Below are positions 1 through 6,657 of a stretch of DNA of 40,329 nt, one piece after another (positions within the stretch are counted from its first letter, which is position 1; each line of letters begins with the position of its first letter). Source of the DNA: VRUE01 sp036276735 (GTDB taxonomy: Bacteria > Actinomycetota > Thermoleophilia > Solirubrobacterales > 70-9); NCBI GenBank assembly GCA_036276735.1, contig DASUOH010000047.1:1-40329 (forward strand), given 5' to 3'. The notes beneath the pieces were generated by a model. It did no database searches. It was not told where the DNA came from and was given only the letters and a program-made list of their open reading frames with translations. A program made the position numbers and the translations under genes.

Positions 1-1
1 G

Positions 2-196
2 GACGGCGATGACAACGTCTGGGCCGTCGACGGCGGAGGCAATCGCGTCCAGAAGTTCAGCCCCAGCGGCCACTACCGGAGCCAGTTCGGCTCCGGTGAA
101 GGCGAGCTCTTCTTACCCAGCTATCTCGACGTGGATCCCGAAGGAAACCTCTGGATCGCTAACCAGAACCAACGGGTGCAGAAGTGGGAACGGTAG
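2..196 (+). CDS. C-terminal fragment of an NHL-repeat (beta-propeller) protein
   Basis: The gene enters from the left edge; frame 2 is open from the first base to TAG at 194-196, giving 64 residues. The segment holds two recognisable NHL-type blades: one reads D-D-N-V-W-A-V-D then N-R-V-Q-K-F, the next D-V-D-P-E-G-N-L-W-I-A-N then Q-R-V-Q-K-W. The pattern of a Gly/Asn turn, V/L-W-V/I-A-D/N and an R-(V/I)-Q-K-(F/W) strand is what NHL six-bladed propellers show. Such domains usually bind proteins or ligands, and in Gram-positive bacteria they are often extracellular. The N-terminus, any signal peptide and any partner domain are outside the window, so no specific function can be given. Confidence 0.75.
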   Translation, partial: DGDDNVWAVDGGGNRVQKFSPSGHYRSQFGSGEGELFLPSYLDVDPEGNLWIANQNQRVQKWER

Positions 197-294
197 GCGG
201 TCCCCTCTCCGGCCGGGGCAGGACGGCTGGCAGGTAGACAGCGCTGCTGTTCGTCGGGCCGGTGCGGCAGCGGGCACGACGCCGAGCTTGAAGA

Positions 295-300
295 TAGGGT
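295..300 (+). promoter_or_regulatory. Candidate -10 hexamer TAGGGT with short leader
   Basis: TAGGGT fits the TANNNT form of the actinobacterial -10 box. It lies 15 bases before the TTG start at 316, and the leader between them carries a G-run (303-308) at Shine-Dalgarno distance. I see no clear -35 element. Confidence 0.35.
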
Positions 301-315
301 TCGGGGGGATCTAGC

Positions 316-1176
316 TTGATTACTACGAAGCTATTGCGATATGCCGCTGCGCTCGTTCTCGGCCTTGCAGCGCTGTTGACGTCTTCTCCGGTAGCCGCAG
401 GCGCAGCTGAGGGCGACCAGCGCTGTCCTCGAGCGTCCTCCCCCGCGGCGCCGCAGCCGGGACAGCCGCTGTCGAAACCGGTCGAATTCACCGTGACCAA
501 GGCGCCAGAACCGATCAACCTCGGTGACGAGAACTACGAACAGGTCATCGTCAAAGCAAACCCTCCCCTGAATAAAGAGGTCACCACCGAACAGGCGACG
601 GGGGCGCAGATCAGCCTCTACAGCGCCAAGACTCCGCAGCGGGTCAGCGAGACGCTGGAAACCGCCCACTTGGACGAACCGACCTTCTCCGAACCGCAGG
701 TCTACCAGGGAAGACGCATCTCCTTCTTCGTCTGCTTCGAGGACGACTCGGTCGAGGCCGGCGCCTACAGCGGGGAGGTCCTGATTGGCGGTCCGGAAGG
801 TGTCTCTGACGCCAGCGTGAACGTGATCGTCAACAAGAAGGACCCCGGCTGGTTCTGGCTCGGCGTGGGCACCGCGTTCGTCCTCGCGCTGGCCCTGTTC
901 GCCGGGCAGGCGCTCAAGGCTGCGAAGGACAAGCTGCCGAAATCGACGCGCAGGCCGTGGCGCAAAGCCGCCCAGGCGTTGCGCAAGGACCCGTGGTTCG
1001 TCGTTCCCGCCGCCGTCGGGATCGGCAGCGCCTTCCTCGTCATGTGGCAGCTCTTCGAAAAAGACCCGACCTGGGGGGCGAGCCGCTGGGGCGCAGCCTT
1101 CGCCCTGGCCGGAACGGGCCTCAGCGCGATGGGGATCTCGTCTTTCCTCGCGTCGCTGAAGCCGAAATCGGACTGA
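316..1176 (+). CDS. Secreted/membrane-anchored hypothetical protein
   Basis: This 286-residue protein is not recognised as a named family. It starts at TTG (316) with a G-rich ribosome site about 8 bases upstream. The first 31 residues form a classic signal peptide: a Thr-Lys start, a hydrophobic core rich in Ala/Leu, and a likely cleavage after A-G-A-A. Residues 32-170 are a soluble, proline-rich, probably beta-rich extracellular domain. Then come three hydrophobic stretches near 178-198, 227-245 and 258-282, separated by a basic loop (K-D-K-L-P-K-S-T-R-R), which suggests an external domain tethered by membrane helices. It sits between an NHL-protein end and the tRNA-Thr duplication. The function cannot be assigned from sequence. 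Confidence 0.75.
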   Translation: MITTKLLRYAAALVLGLAALLTSSPVAAGAAEGDQRCPRASSPAAPQPGQPLSKPVEFTVTKAPEPINLGDENYEQVIVKANPPLNKEVTTEQATGAQISLYSAKTPQRVSETLETAHLDEPTFSEPQVYQGRRISFFVCFEDDSVEAGAYSGEVLIGGPEGVSDASVNVIVNKKDPGWFWLGVGTAFVLALALFAGQALKAAKDKLPKSTRRPWRKAAQALRKDPWFVVPAAVGIGSAFLVMWQLFEKDPTWGASRWGAAFALAGTGLSAMGISSFLASLKPKSD

Positions 1177-1256
1177 GTCCGTCTCGCGCGGAAACCGATC
1201 CAGCAGCGGCGGCACGTCACGAGGAGTCCTGTCCGGTGCGTCGGCGGACGCAGCGC

Positions 1257-1334
1257 TAAAAGTTGGCTCGTCCGCCCGGATAGCTCAGTCGGTAGAGCCA
1301 CTTCCGTGGTAAGGGACGGGGCTGCGACCGGGCT
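1257..1334 (+). pseudogene. Decayed tRNA-Thr copy with promoter remnant; T-arm deleted
   Basis: Bases 1274-1334 reproduce the tRNA-Thr at 2594-2666. The 5' acceptor strand GCCCGGA, the D stem/loop and the anticodon region with TGGTAA are recognisable. An extra C sits after the D stem, the anticodon stem is mismatched, and the sequence jumps to CCGGGCT at 1328-1334, so about 12 bases covering the T arm are missing. The resemblance continues upstream: TAAAAGTTGG followed by a 10-base gap before the tRNA, against TAAAGTTGG at the same distance before the intact gene. A tRNA without its T arm should not function in bacteria, so this is read as a remnant of duplication or of integration at the tRNA-Thr locus. 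Confidence 0.8.
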
Positions 1335-1684
1335 CTACAGAGGCATTTTTCGGTTCCGGCGCGACTCAAGGGGCATAGGCACCGATCGAGTTCATCGATG
1401 TTGTGTGCCACGGGCGTGCCAAGGCGAATGACCGCTTTGCGAGCCTGAAACTAGGCGCATTGATGGCGAGCAGATGCCTGCCGGGAGCGCCTGTGCCATC
1501 TGGATGCCACTGCCTATCTTTGCGGCTGACGGTCGACCGCCCGTATCCGCTCTGGTCTTGCTAGTTCACTTGGAGCGAGCCGCAGCACTCTTGGTGTAGT
1601 CAGCATTGTGCTGCTGGTCGGCTGGCGCGCCGTTCAGGGTGAGTTCCCGATAGCGACTTATGAGGCGCGTAAATTGAAAGGCCA
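1335..1684. other. Gene-poor 350-bp stretch between the pseudo-tRNA and a small ORF
   Basis: No convincing gene lies here. The base composition is visibly less GC-rich than in the flanking genes, and all reading frames are short. This is compatible with decayed accessory DNA. I see no transposon ends or hairpins strong enough to name. Confidence 0.5.
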
Positions 1685-1840
1685 ATGGCTTCCATTGCTT
1701 CCAAATACGAGCTCACTGACGAGGAGCGTGCCAAGATCATCGAGAAGGCGCGTCGTGAACTCCCCGAGCGCGATCGGCGCTACAAGGAAGCGATCGAGGG
1801 CTTGAGGCGGGTGGCTCGGGGCCTTCCAGGTCGTCCCTGA
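1685..1840 (+). CDS. Small charged protein of 51 residues
   Basis: ATG at 1685 is preceded by GAAAGG at a short Shine-Dalgarno distance. The frame runs to TGA at 1838-1840. The product is strongly charged and looks like one or two amphipathic helices: L-T-D-E-E-R-A-K-I-I-E-K-A-R-R-E-L-P-E-R-D then R-R-Y-K-E-A-I-E-G-L. The regular Glu/Lys/Arg heptad-like pattern is unlikely in random reading of this DNA, which supports real coding. It lies about 100 bases before the Phd/VapC pair, inside the tRNA-Thr duplication. It may be a stub of a longer mobile-element gene or of an antitoxin-like protein. I do not recognise the family. Confidence 0.45.
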   Translation: MASIASKYELTDEERAKIIEKARRELPERDRRYKEAIEGLRRVARGLPGRP

Positions 1841-1929
1841 CGATCATCAAAGTCCGCACCTGAGCGACCTGTGACGCCTGGCCGCCGCCGCTCTTTCCGC
1901 GGGTTGGCCAACCAGACCAAGCGCCGTGG

Positions 1930-1935
1930 TAACCT
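1930..1935 (+). promoter_or_regulatory. Candidate -10 hexamer (TAACCT) for the Phd/VapC pair
   Basis: TAACCT ends seven bases before the ATG at 1943 and no Shine-Dalgarno sequence lies between, so the transcript would start at or next to the start codon (leaderless). Confidence 0.4.
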
Positions 1936-1942
1936 GCTTTCA

Positions 1943-2185
1943 ATGACCCGCATCTTCACCATCGGCGAGGCCAAGACCAACCTCTCAAAGCTCGTCGCTC
2001 TCGCCGAGCAGGGCGAGAGGGTAGAGCTCCGTCGCGGCCCAGAACCGGTTGTGCGGCTGGTCCCGCTCCCCAAGGCGGGCGCCGCGCGGCGCCAGCCCGG
2101 CGCCCTGGCCGGCCGGATCGCGATGGCCGAGGACTTCGACTCCTGGCCCGACGATGTCGCCCGCGCCCTCGGGGTCGAGGGCTGA
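1943..2185 (+). CDS. Phd/YefM-family antitoxin
   Basis: This 80-residue antitoxin binds the PIN toxin encoded by the next gene and, in this family, usually represses its own promoter through the N-terminal fold. The start is set at ATG 1943; an upstream in-frame ATG at 1871 would add 24 basic residues that do not belong to the family. The N-terminus I-F-T-I-G-E-A-K-T-N-L-S-K-L-V, then L-A-E-Q-G-E-R-V-E-L-R-R, then E-P-V-V-R-L-V-P-L is the Phd pattern. The C-terminal part (F-D-S-W-P-D-D-V-A-R-A-L-G) is the toxin-wrapping segment typical of Phd-type partners of VapC. Its TGA overlaps the toxin start, implying coupled translation. Confidence 0.88.
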   Translation: MTRIFTIGEAKTNLSKLVALAEQGERVELRRGPEPVVRLVPLPKAGAARRQPGALAGRIAMAEDFDSWPDDVARALGVEG

Positions 2186-2571
2186 GGCTACTCCTAGACA
2201 CTCACGCCGCCCTCTGGTGGCTCGCTGACGATCCACGGCTCCCCGCGGCCGCGCGCGAGGCGATCGCCGGTTCGGAGGAGCCGCTCTTCAGCGCCGGCAC
2301 CCTGTTCGAGGTCTCGATCAAGGCATCGCTTGGCAAGCTCGAGGCGGCCGAGGAGTGGGCGGAGGAGCTGCTCGCCGAGGGCTTTTCGCTGCTGTCGATC
2401 TCAACTGCCCACGCCACGTCCTATCGCCGCCTTCCGTACGTCGAGCTGAATGGCAAGCCCCACCGCGATCCCTTCGACCGCCTCCTCGCCGCCCAGGCGA
2501 TCGTCGAGGGGGTGCCGGTCGTTACCCGCGATCCGGGCATCGCCGCGCACGGCGTTCCGACCTTGTGGTGA
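2182..2571 (+). CDS. VapC-family PIN-domain toxin, probable CTG start
   Basis: This 129-residue PIN-domain ribonuclease is the toxin partner of the Phd-like antitoxin. The acidic metal-binding residues are present: D6 in L-L-L-D-T-H, E43 in L-F-E-V-S-I-K, D96/D99 in H-R-D-P-F-D-R, and D117 in V-T-R-D-P. The family usually begins M-x-L-L-L-D-T-H, so the start must lie at CTG 2182, inside the sequence CTGA that also holds the antitoxin stop. No ATG, GTG or TTG exists in frame at the right place. The reading frame is intact to TGA at 2569-2571. The -10 box of tRNA-Thr begins only seven bases later. Confidence 0.85.
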   Translation: MRLLLDTHAALWWLADDPRLPAAAREAIAGSEEPLFSAGTLFEVSIKASLGKLEAAEEWAEELLAEGFSLLSISTAHATSYRRLPYVELNGKPHRDPFDRLLAAQAIVEGVPVVTRDPGIAAHGVPTLW

Positions 2572-2577
2572 GGCAGC

Positions 2578-2583
2578 TAAAGT
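2578..2583 (+). promoter_or_regulatory. -10 box of tRNA-Thr
   Basis: TAAAGT ends ten bases before the first tRNA nucleotide. The same element, with one extra A, precedes the decayed copy at the same distance. Confidence 0.5.
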
Positions 2584-2593
2584 TGGTCGCCGC

Positions 2594-2666
<73 letters not shown>

Positions 2667-2758
2667 TCTGGCACCGCGTTCGCGGCGGCCGCTTCGTAGA
2701 GCCGCGACATGCCGCTTGCGGCGGCGCCGCCCGACGAGGCCCGATCCGGGCGGCGGCG

Positions 2759-2764
2759 TACCAT
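2759..2764 (+). promoter_or_regulatory. Candidate -10 hexamer (TACCAT), leaderless geometry
   Basis: TACCAT is followed by exactly six bases and then the ATG at 2771. The same geometry recurs before several other genes in the window. Confidence 0.45.
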
Positions 2765-2770
2765 GGAGGC

Positions 2771-3475
2771 ATGGCAGCGCAGCCCAAACCTCGCCCGCTT
2801 TTCGCTCCTGGCAATGAGGCGGAGTGGGCGAAGATCAACGAGGAAGAGGAGCGTCAGGCAGCTGAGTTCGCTCGATCGCTGGCGATTCCCGAGCGGCTCG
2901 AGTTTGGTCAGAAGCTATGTGATCAGGCCTTCGACTTCTACAACGCAGTGCACGCTCGCGACGATGGCCACGGCGAGATCCGCGGGCCTGATCTTTCCGG
3001 CGTCGTGGCCGACGCCAACGCCTGCGGCTTGGAGCACGTCGTGATTGGAGGGTTTGCCGTCATCGCTCATGGCTACTTCCGCGCTACGAAGGATTCCGAT
3101 CTCTTGGTGCCCGATGGCCGGGAGGCCGACGAGGCGATCCTCTGCTTCCTCGATCGCATTCGGGCAACTCGGTTCAGCGATGGCAAGGTGCTGACCGCCG
3201 AGGATGTGGCCGGCGCGCACCACCTCCGGGTCGACAGTCGTCATGGGGTGATCGGCATCATGCGCGGTGGCCTGCCTCCGCTTGACTACGAGACCGTGGC
3301 GGCCAGCGCGGTGGAGGGGTCTTGGCGCGACAGCCCGTTCAAAGTGGCATCTCTGCGTAGCCTGGTCGGATTCAAGCGGCTCGCCGCTCGACCGCAGGAC
3401 CGTCTCGACCTAGAAGCCCTCGAGCGGGTCAACGGCGAGTTGCCAGTCGACCCCATCCCGGGTCTCGACAAGTAA
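2771..3475 (+). CDS. Nucleotidyltransferase-fold protein (DNA polymerase beta-like superfamily)
   Basis: The protein has 234 residues from ATG 2771. A longer in-frame reading from 2450 would translate through the tRNA gene and is rejected. The core shows the nucleotidyltransferase signature: a GG pair in V-V-I-G-G-F-A-V-I-A-H-G (residues 91-101), then R-A-T-K-D-S-D-L-L-V with the D-x-D-type metal pair (D108, D110). A probable third acidic residue is D155 in L-R-V-D-S-R-H-G. The C-terminal L-V-G-F-K-R-L-A-A-R-P-Q-D-R-L-D-L is the usual K/D helix of this group. Relatives include AbiEii/MenT-like toxins and many stand-alone proteins in mobile DNA. The first 75 residues are a charged helical extension. 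No cognate antitoxin is visible beside it, so toxin activity is only a possibility. Confidence 0.75.
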   Translation: MAAQPKPRPLFAPGNEAEWAKINEEEERQAAEFARSLAIPERLEFGQKLCDQAFDFYNAVHARDDGHGEIRGPDLSGVVADANACGLEHVVIGGFAVIAHGYFRATKDSDLLVPDGREADEAILCFLDRIRATRFSDGKVLTAEDVAGAHHLRVDSRHGVIGIMRGGLPPLDYETVAASAVEGSWRDSPFKVASLRSLVGFKRLAARPQDRLDLEALERVNGELPVDPIPGLDK

Positions 3476-3539
3476 TCGGCTTTCGCCGTATCGCCGAGCC
3501 GCAAGGGGAGAGATCGAGCGTCTCGCGGCTTCAAAGGGA

Positions 3540-4628
3540 GTGGGCGAGGGACATGAGTCAGAAGCGGCGCCACCGCGTCCGACGTTGGCCCGCTTCGTGG
3601 CCGAGATCTGGGAGCCGAAAGCGAAGCGGCGGTTGGCGCCGAAGACCCGGGAGCGCGACCAGATCGTCTACCGCAAGCACATCCGCCCGCAACTCGGGGA
3701 TCGGCCGATCGCCTCGCTTGACATCGAGGATCTGGTCGTCTGGCAGGACGAGCTGGAAGAGGCGGGCGTCGGCGACCCGACGATCGCTAAGGCGATCGGG
3801 ATCCTCTCGAGCATCTTCGGTGAGGCCGCGCGGCGACCGCGCTCGACTGGCGTCAAGGGAAACCCAGTCGCGCTCTTGGACAAGCCGAAGGCGAAGCGAC
3901 GACGTCGGCCGCGGGTCTGGGGACCTGTCGTCGTCGAGAGGGTCCGATGGGAGCTGCTGAGCGGGTCGGGTCGCGTCGGCCCGAATGGCGAGTTGGCGGC
4001 GCATCGCGACGCGCTCCTGGTCAGCCTGATGGCGATGACTGGCTGCCGCCCCGGCGAGGCGCTGGGGCTGCGCTGGAGCGACGTCGGGTCCCGGATCGCG
4101 ATCGTCCGCCGGCTCAGCGGCAAGGAGATGATTCGTGGGACGAAGGGCGGTCCGGATCGCCGCGTGCCGGTGCTCGCGCCCTTGCGTTCTGATCTGGCAG
4201 CTCTTCGCGATCTGAGTGGCGACGCTCCCGGCGACTTCCTCTTCCGGACCCGCGTCGGTCGGCACTGGGTCGAGACCGACTGGCGTAACTACCGCTCGCG
4301 TCATTTCGTCCCGGCTCTGCGGCGGGTCGAAGCGAGCTGGGATCCATGGCGGCGGACGCTTCCCGGCCCAAGCGCCGTGCGCGCAACGGTCGCCGGTCTC
4401 GCCGCGACGCGTCCCTACGACCTCGGCCGCCACACGCATTCGGCGCTGATGCTCGCCTCTGGCATGAGCCTGCAGCGCCTCGCCCGAATCCAGGGCCACG
4501 GCATCCGTGTCCTCGACGAGACCTATTCCGAGCAACTAGCCGAGTTCGAGGACCGCGAGGATCGGATCGATCCAGTCGAGGAGATCGAGGCCGCCCGACA
4601 GATTGTCTTCGGGCGAGGGAACGAGTAG
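3540..4628 (+). CDS. Tyrosine recombinase / phage-type integrase
   Basis: This 362-residue site-specific recombinase has an N-terminal SAM-like core-binding domain (about 14-100: W-x-P-K, Y-R-K-H-I-R-P-Q-L-G) and a catalytic domain (about 125-335). The active-site set is Arg170 in T-G-C-R-P-G-E-A-L-G-L-R-W, Lys202 in T-K-G-G, the box Y293-D-L-G-R297-H, His320 in I-Q-G-H-G, and the nucleophile Tyr329 in D-E-T-Y-S. The box is unusual because a Gly sits before the Arg. The start is uncertain: GTG 3540 directly abuts GGGAG, which is too close for a normal ribosome site. The gene lies 0.9 kb from tRNA-Thr in the same orientation, the usual place for a tRNA-targeting integrase. I found no 3' tRNA fragment downstream, so the element's far end is undefined. 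Confidence 0.93.
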   Translation: MGEGHESEAAPPRPTLARFVAEIWEPKAKRRLAPKTRERDQIVYRKHIRPQLGDRPIASLDIEDLVVWQDELEEAGVGDPTIAKAIGILSSIFGEAARRPRSTGVKGNPVALLDKPKAKRRRRPRVWGPVVVERVRWELLSGSGRVGPNGELAAHRDALLVSLMAMTGCRPGEALGLRWSDVGSRIAIVRRLSGKEMIRGTKGGPDRRVPVLAPLRSDLAALRDLSGDAPGDFLFRTRVGRHWVETDWRNYRSRHFVPALRRVEASWDPWRRTLPGPSAVRATVAGLAATRPYDLGRHTHSALMLASGMSLQRLARIQGHGIRVLDETYSEQLAEFEDREDRIDPVEEIEAARQIVFGRGNE

Positions 4629-4643
4629 CGCAAAATGCGCTAC
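4625..4643. promoter_or_regulatory. Perfect 7+5+7 palindrome before the RHH/MazF pair
   Basis: GTAGCGC (4625-4631), AAAAT, GCGCTAC (4637-4643) is a perfect inverted repeat. It contains the integrase stop codon and runs into the candidate -10 box TACCTT (4641-4646), which ends six bases before the antitoxin ATG. The position fits an operator bound by the ribbon-helix-helix antitoxin. A role as a weak integrase terminator is the alternative. Confidence 0.6.
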
Positions 4644-4652
4644 CTTTGATCC

Positions 4653-4907
4653 ATGGCGCTTTCGCATCCCCTATCACTCCGTCTCGGCCCCGACGGCTGG
4701 AGGGCACTCGAGGACATCGCCCGAAAACGAGGGGTCACGCGGGCAGAAGCGGCTCGTGCGGCGATCGCCGAGACGGCTGAGCGCGAGCGGAGGCGAGCGG
4801 GCCTGGCAGCCGAGGTGGCTCGCCTCGCAACGGACCCGGCGGATCGTGCGGCACGTGCTCGGGTCATGGCCGACATGGAGGCCGTCGCCTCTGAGTGGCC
4901 TGAGTGA
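4653..4907 (+). CDS. Ribbon-helix-helix antitoxin (MazE-like)
   Basis: This 84-residue protein has an N-terminal RHH DNA-binding motif: strand P-L-S-L-R-L-G, helix W-R-A-L-E-D-I-A-R-K-R-G, then V-T-R-A-E-A-A-R-A-A-I-A-E-T. It is followed by a long charged helix (about 40-75) that would embrace the toxin. No Shine-Dalgarno sequence precedes ATG 4653; the -10-like TACCTT six bases upstream suggests a leaderless mRNA. The stop shares bases with the toxin start (GTGA at 4904-4907), as is normal for a toxin-antitoxin operon. Autoregulation through the palindrome at 4625-4643 is inferred. Confidence 0.85.
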   Translation: MALSHPLSLRLGPDGWRALEDIARKRGVTRAEAARAAIAETAERERRRAGLAAEVARLATDPADRAARARVMADMEAVASEWPE

Positions 4908-5221
4908 CCCGTGGCGACGTCTACCGCGTACGGCTTCCCGTTCGGCGCGGACACGAGCAGGGGGGTGCCCGCTACGCCGTCATCGTCCAAGCCGACGAGC
5001 TTCTCCGGCTGTCGACAGCACTTGTCGCCCCCACCTCGCGCAGCGCCTTGCCCGCGAGCTTTCGTCCCGAGATCGAGGTCGCCGGCGAGCCTACGCGCGT
5101 CCTGGTGGAGCAACTGCGTGCGCTCGACCTGCGGCGGCTCGACGAGTGTGCGGGTCACCTCGGGCCGGACGAGATGAGAACGGTGGACGACGCCATCGAG
5201 CTCGTTCTGGGCCTCGGCTGA
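4904..5221 (+). CDS. MazF/PemK-family endoribonuclease toxin
   Basis: This 105-residue toxin of the MazF/PemK (CcdB-like fold) family cleaves RNA in known members. The N-terminus T-R-G-D-V-Y-R-V-R-L-P-V-R-R-G-H-E-Q-G-G-A-R-Y-A-V-I-V-Q matches the family's RGD-V/I-(W/Y) start and G-x-E-Q-x-G-x-R-(P/Y) loop. Later, V-L-V-E-Q-L-R-A-L-D is the family's V-x-(C/V)-(D/E)-Q-(L/I)-R-(T/A)-x-D strand, and the C-terminal helix L-G-P-D-E-M-R-T-V-D-D-A-I-E-L-V-L is present. The start is GTG 4904, overlapping the antitoxin stop by four bases. All expected segments are present, so it should be functional. Confidence 0.9.
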   Translation: MTRGDVYRVRLPVRRGHEQGGARYAVIVQADELLRLSTALVAPTSRSALPASFRPEIEVAGEPTRVLVEQLRALDLRRLDECAGHLGPDEMRTVDDAIELVLGLG

Positions 5222-5252
5222 CGGTTCCCCGGCACCTTGCAAACCTGCCCGT

Positions 5253-5258
5253 TAGGCT
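5253..5258 (+). promoter_or_regulatory. Candidate -10 hexamer (TAGGCT) for the acyl-CoA dehydrogenase
   Basis: TAGGCT ends ten bases before ATG 5269, with no Shine-Dalgarno sequence between, so the leader would be only a few bases long. Confidence 0.35.
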
Positions 5259-5268
5259 GCGCCGCGCC

Positions 5269-6411
5269 ATGGACTTCTCCCTGAGCGACGAGCAGCAGGA
5301 CTTCGTCAGTGCGATCCGCGACTTCTGCCAGCGCGAGTGCGGCACGCAGGGGCAGCGCGAGCAGCTCACTGACGGCCACCGCCTCCACCACAACTTCGAC
5401 CTCTACCGGCAGATGGCCGAGCTCGGCTGGCTCGGGGTGACGATCCCCGAGGAGTACGGCGGCTCGGGCGGCTCGATGCTCGACGCCTGCCTCTTCATGG
5501 AGGAGACCTCACGCGGCATGGCGCCGATCGGCGGCTACGCGACGACGCTGATCGTCGCCGGCGCGACCAGGCGCTTCGGCACCGACGAGCAGAAGCGGGA
5601 GATCCTCGGCGGCATCGCCCGCGGCGCTGTCGAGGCGATCGCGATGACCGAGCCGGAGGCCGGCTCCGATGTCGGCTCACTCACCACCTCGGCCGAGCGG
5701 GTCGACGGCGGCTTTGTCCTCAACGGCCAGAAGGTCTTCATCTCCAACGCCCACATCGCCGACCACGTGCTCGTCGTCTGCCGCACGACGAAGGGCGACT
5801 CCAAGCACGAGGGCCTCTCGATGATCTGGCTGCCTCGCGAGGCGCCCGGCATGGAGATCGTCCCGATCGAGACGATGGGTGGCACCGACACCAACCACCT
5901 CTACCTGACCGACGTCGAGGCTCCCGAGGACGCCGTCCTCGGGGAGGTCGACCACGGCTGGACGCAGCTGATGGCCGGGCTCAACGTCGAGCGGCTGATT
6001 CTCGCCGCGACGATGCTCGGGATCGCCCAGCGCGCCTTCGACGACGCCCTTGCCTACGTCAAGGAGCGCAAGCAGTTCGGCCGCCCGATCGGCGCCTTCC
6101 AGGCGCTCCAGCACCGCCTCGCCGACATGGCGACCGATATCGAGGCGGCCCGCCTGATGACCCGCTGGGTTGCGACGCTGACCGACGAGGAGCCCGACCG
6201 GATGCTGCCCCGCGAGGCCTCGATGGTGAAGCTCCACGTCACCGAGGTCGCCAAACGCGTCGCCGTCGAGGGCATGCAGCTGATGGGCGGCTACGGCTAC
6301 TCGTCGGAGTACGACATGGAGCGGCTCGTCCGCACCACGATGGTCTCGACCATCTACGGCGGCACCTCGGAGATCCAGCGCAACATCATCGCCAAGACTT
6401 ACGGGCTTTAA
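5269..6411 (+). CDS. Acyl-CoA dehydrogenase
   Basis: This 380-residue FAD-dependent flavoenzyme catalyses alpha,beta-dehydrogenation of an acyl-CoA in beta-oxidation or branched-chain breakdown. The N-terminal helical domain begins M-D-F-S-L-S-D-E-Q-Q-D-F. The first signature is A-M-T-E-P-E-A-G-S-D-V (125-135), then W/F-type strand residues N-G-Q-K-V-F-I-S-N-A (152-161). The FAD region is Y-V-K-E-R-K-Q-F-G (263-271), and the C-terminal motif is I-Y-G-G-T-S-E-I-Q-R-N (362-372). The classical catalytic Glu of Y-E-G-T is Gly here, but Glu241 in N-V-E-R-L-I-L-A sits where isovaleryl-CoA-dehydrogenase-type enzymes carry their base. The start ATG 5269 matches the family N-terminus; an in-frame extension upstream is not homologous. 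The substrate cannot be fixed. It is flanked by TA pairs and may be island cargo or resident. Confidence 0.93.
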   Translation: MDFSLSDEQQDFVSAIRDFCQRECGTQGQREQLTDGHRLHHNFDLYRQMAELGWLGVTIPEEYGGSGGSMLDACLFMEETSRGMAPIGGYATTLIVAGATRRFGTDEQKREILGGIARGAVEAIAMTEPEAGSDVGSLTTSAERVDGGFVLNGQKVFISNAHIADHVLVVCRTTKGDSKHEGLSMIWLPREAPGMEIVPIETMGGTDTNHLYLTDVEAPEDAVLGEVDHGWTQLMAGLNVERLILAATMLGIAQRAFDDALAYVKERKQFGRPIGAFQALQHRLADMATDIEAARLMTRWVATLTDEEPDRMLPREASMVKLHVTEVAKRVAVEGMQLMGGYGYSSEYDMERLVRTTMVSTIYGGTSEIQRNIIAKTYGL

Positions 6412-6424
6412 GTCGCTCGCACGA

Positions 6425-6446
6425 GTGTGGCAGCCTTATGCCATAC
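6425..6446. promoter_or_regulatory. Near-perfect inverted repeat over the VapBC promoter
   Basis: GTGTGGCA (6425-6432) and TGCCATAC (6439-6446) pair at seven of eight positions across a six-base spacer. The candidate -10 CATACT (6442-6447) overlaps the right arm and ends six bases before ATG 6454. This is a likely autoregulatory operator for the VapB below. Confidence 0.5.
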
Positions 6447-6453
6447 TCTTTAT

Positions 6454-6657
6454 ATGCGTACGACCCTCGACATAGACGATCGCCTCATGGAATCGCTGAT
6501 GGCCCGTCATCCGGGCGAGAGCAAGACCAAGGCGGTAGAGGTCGCGATCGAGGAGCACCTGCGGCGGGGCGCAGTGGACTGGTTGCTTGCCCACGCCGGC
6601 AAGATCGAGATCGAAGACGTCTCGGCGGAGATGCGAGCAATCGACCGGCGGATCTGA
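6454..6657 (+). CDS. vapB: VapB-type antitoxin
   Basis: This 67-residue antitoxin begins M-R-T-T-L-D-I-D-D-R-L-M-E-S-L-M, the ribbon-helix-helix start of the VapB subgroup with T-(T/L)-x-D-(I/L)-D/P. It continues with T-K-A-V-E-V-A-I-E-E-H-L-R-R, the second DNA-binding helix. The C-terminal I-E-D-V-S-A-E-M-R-A-I-D-R-R-I should occupy the toxin groove. ATG 6454 is preferred over the upstream ATG at 6427 because it sits at the family N-terminus. It also lies six bases after a -10-like CATACT overlapping an inverted repeat. The stop is immediately followed by the toxin start, with no gap. Confidence 0.88.
   Translation: MRTTLDIDDRLMESLMARHPGESKTKAVEVAIEEHLRRGAVDWLLAHAGKIEIEDVSAEMRAIDRRI

Noticed and set aside
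1608..1805. 65-codon ORF overlapping the 51-codon small ORF
   Set aside because: Composition is random-like, whereas the 51-codon frame has a regular charged helix pattern and a ribosome site.
4603..5268. Upstream in-frame extension of the acyl-CoA dehydrogenase
   Set aside because: It overlaps the toxin-antitoxin genes in another frame and is not homologous to the family, whose N-terminus begins at 5269.
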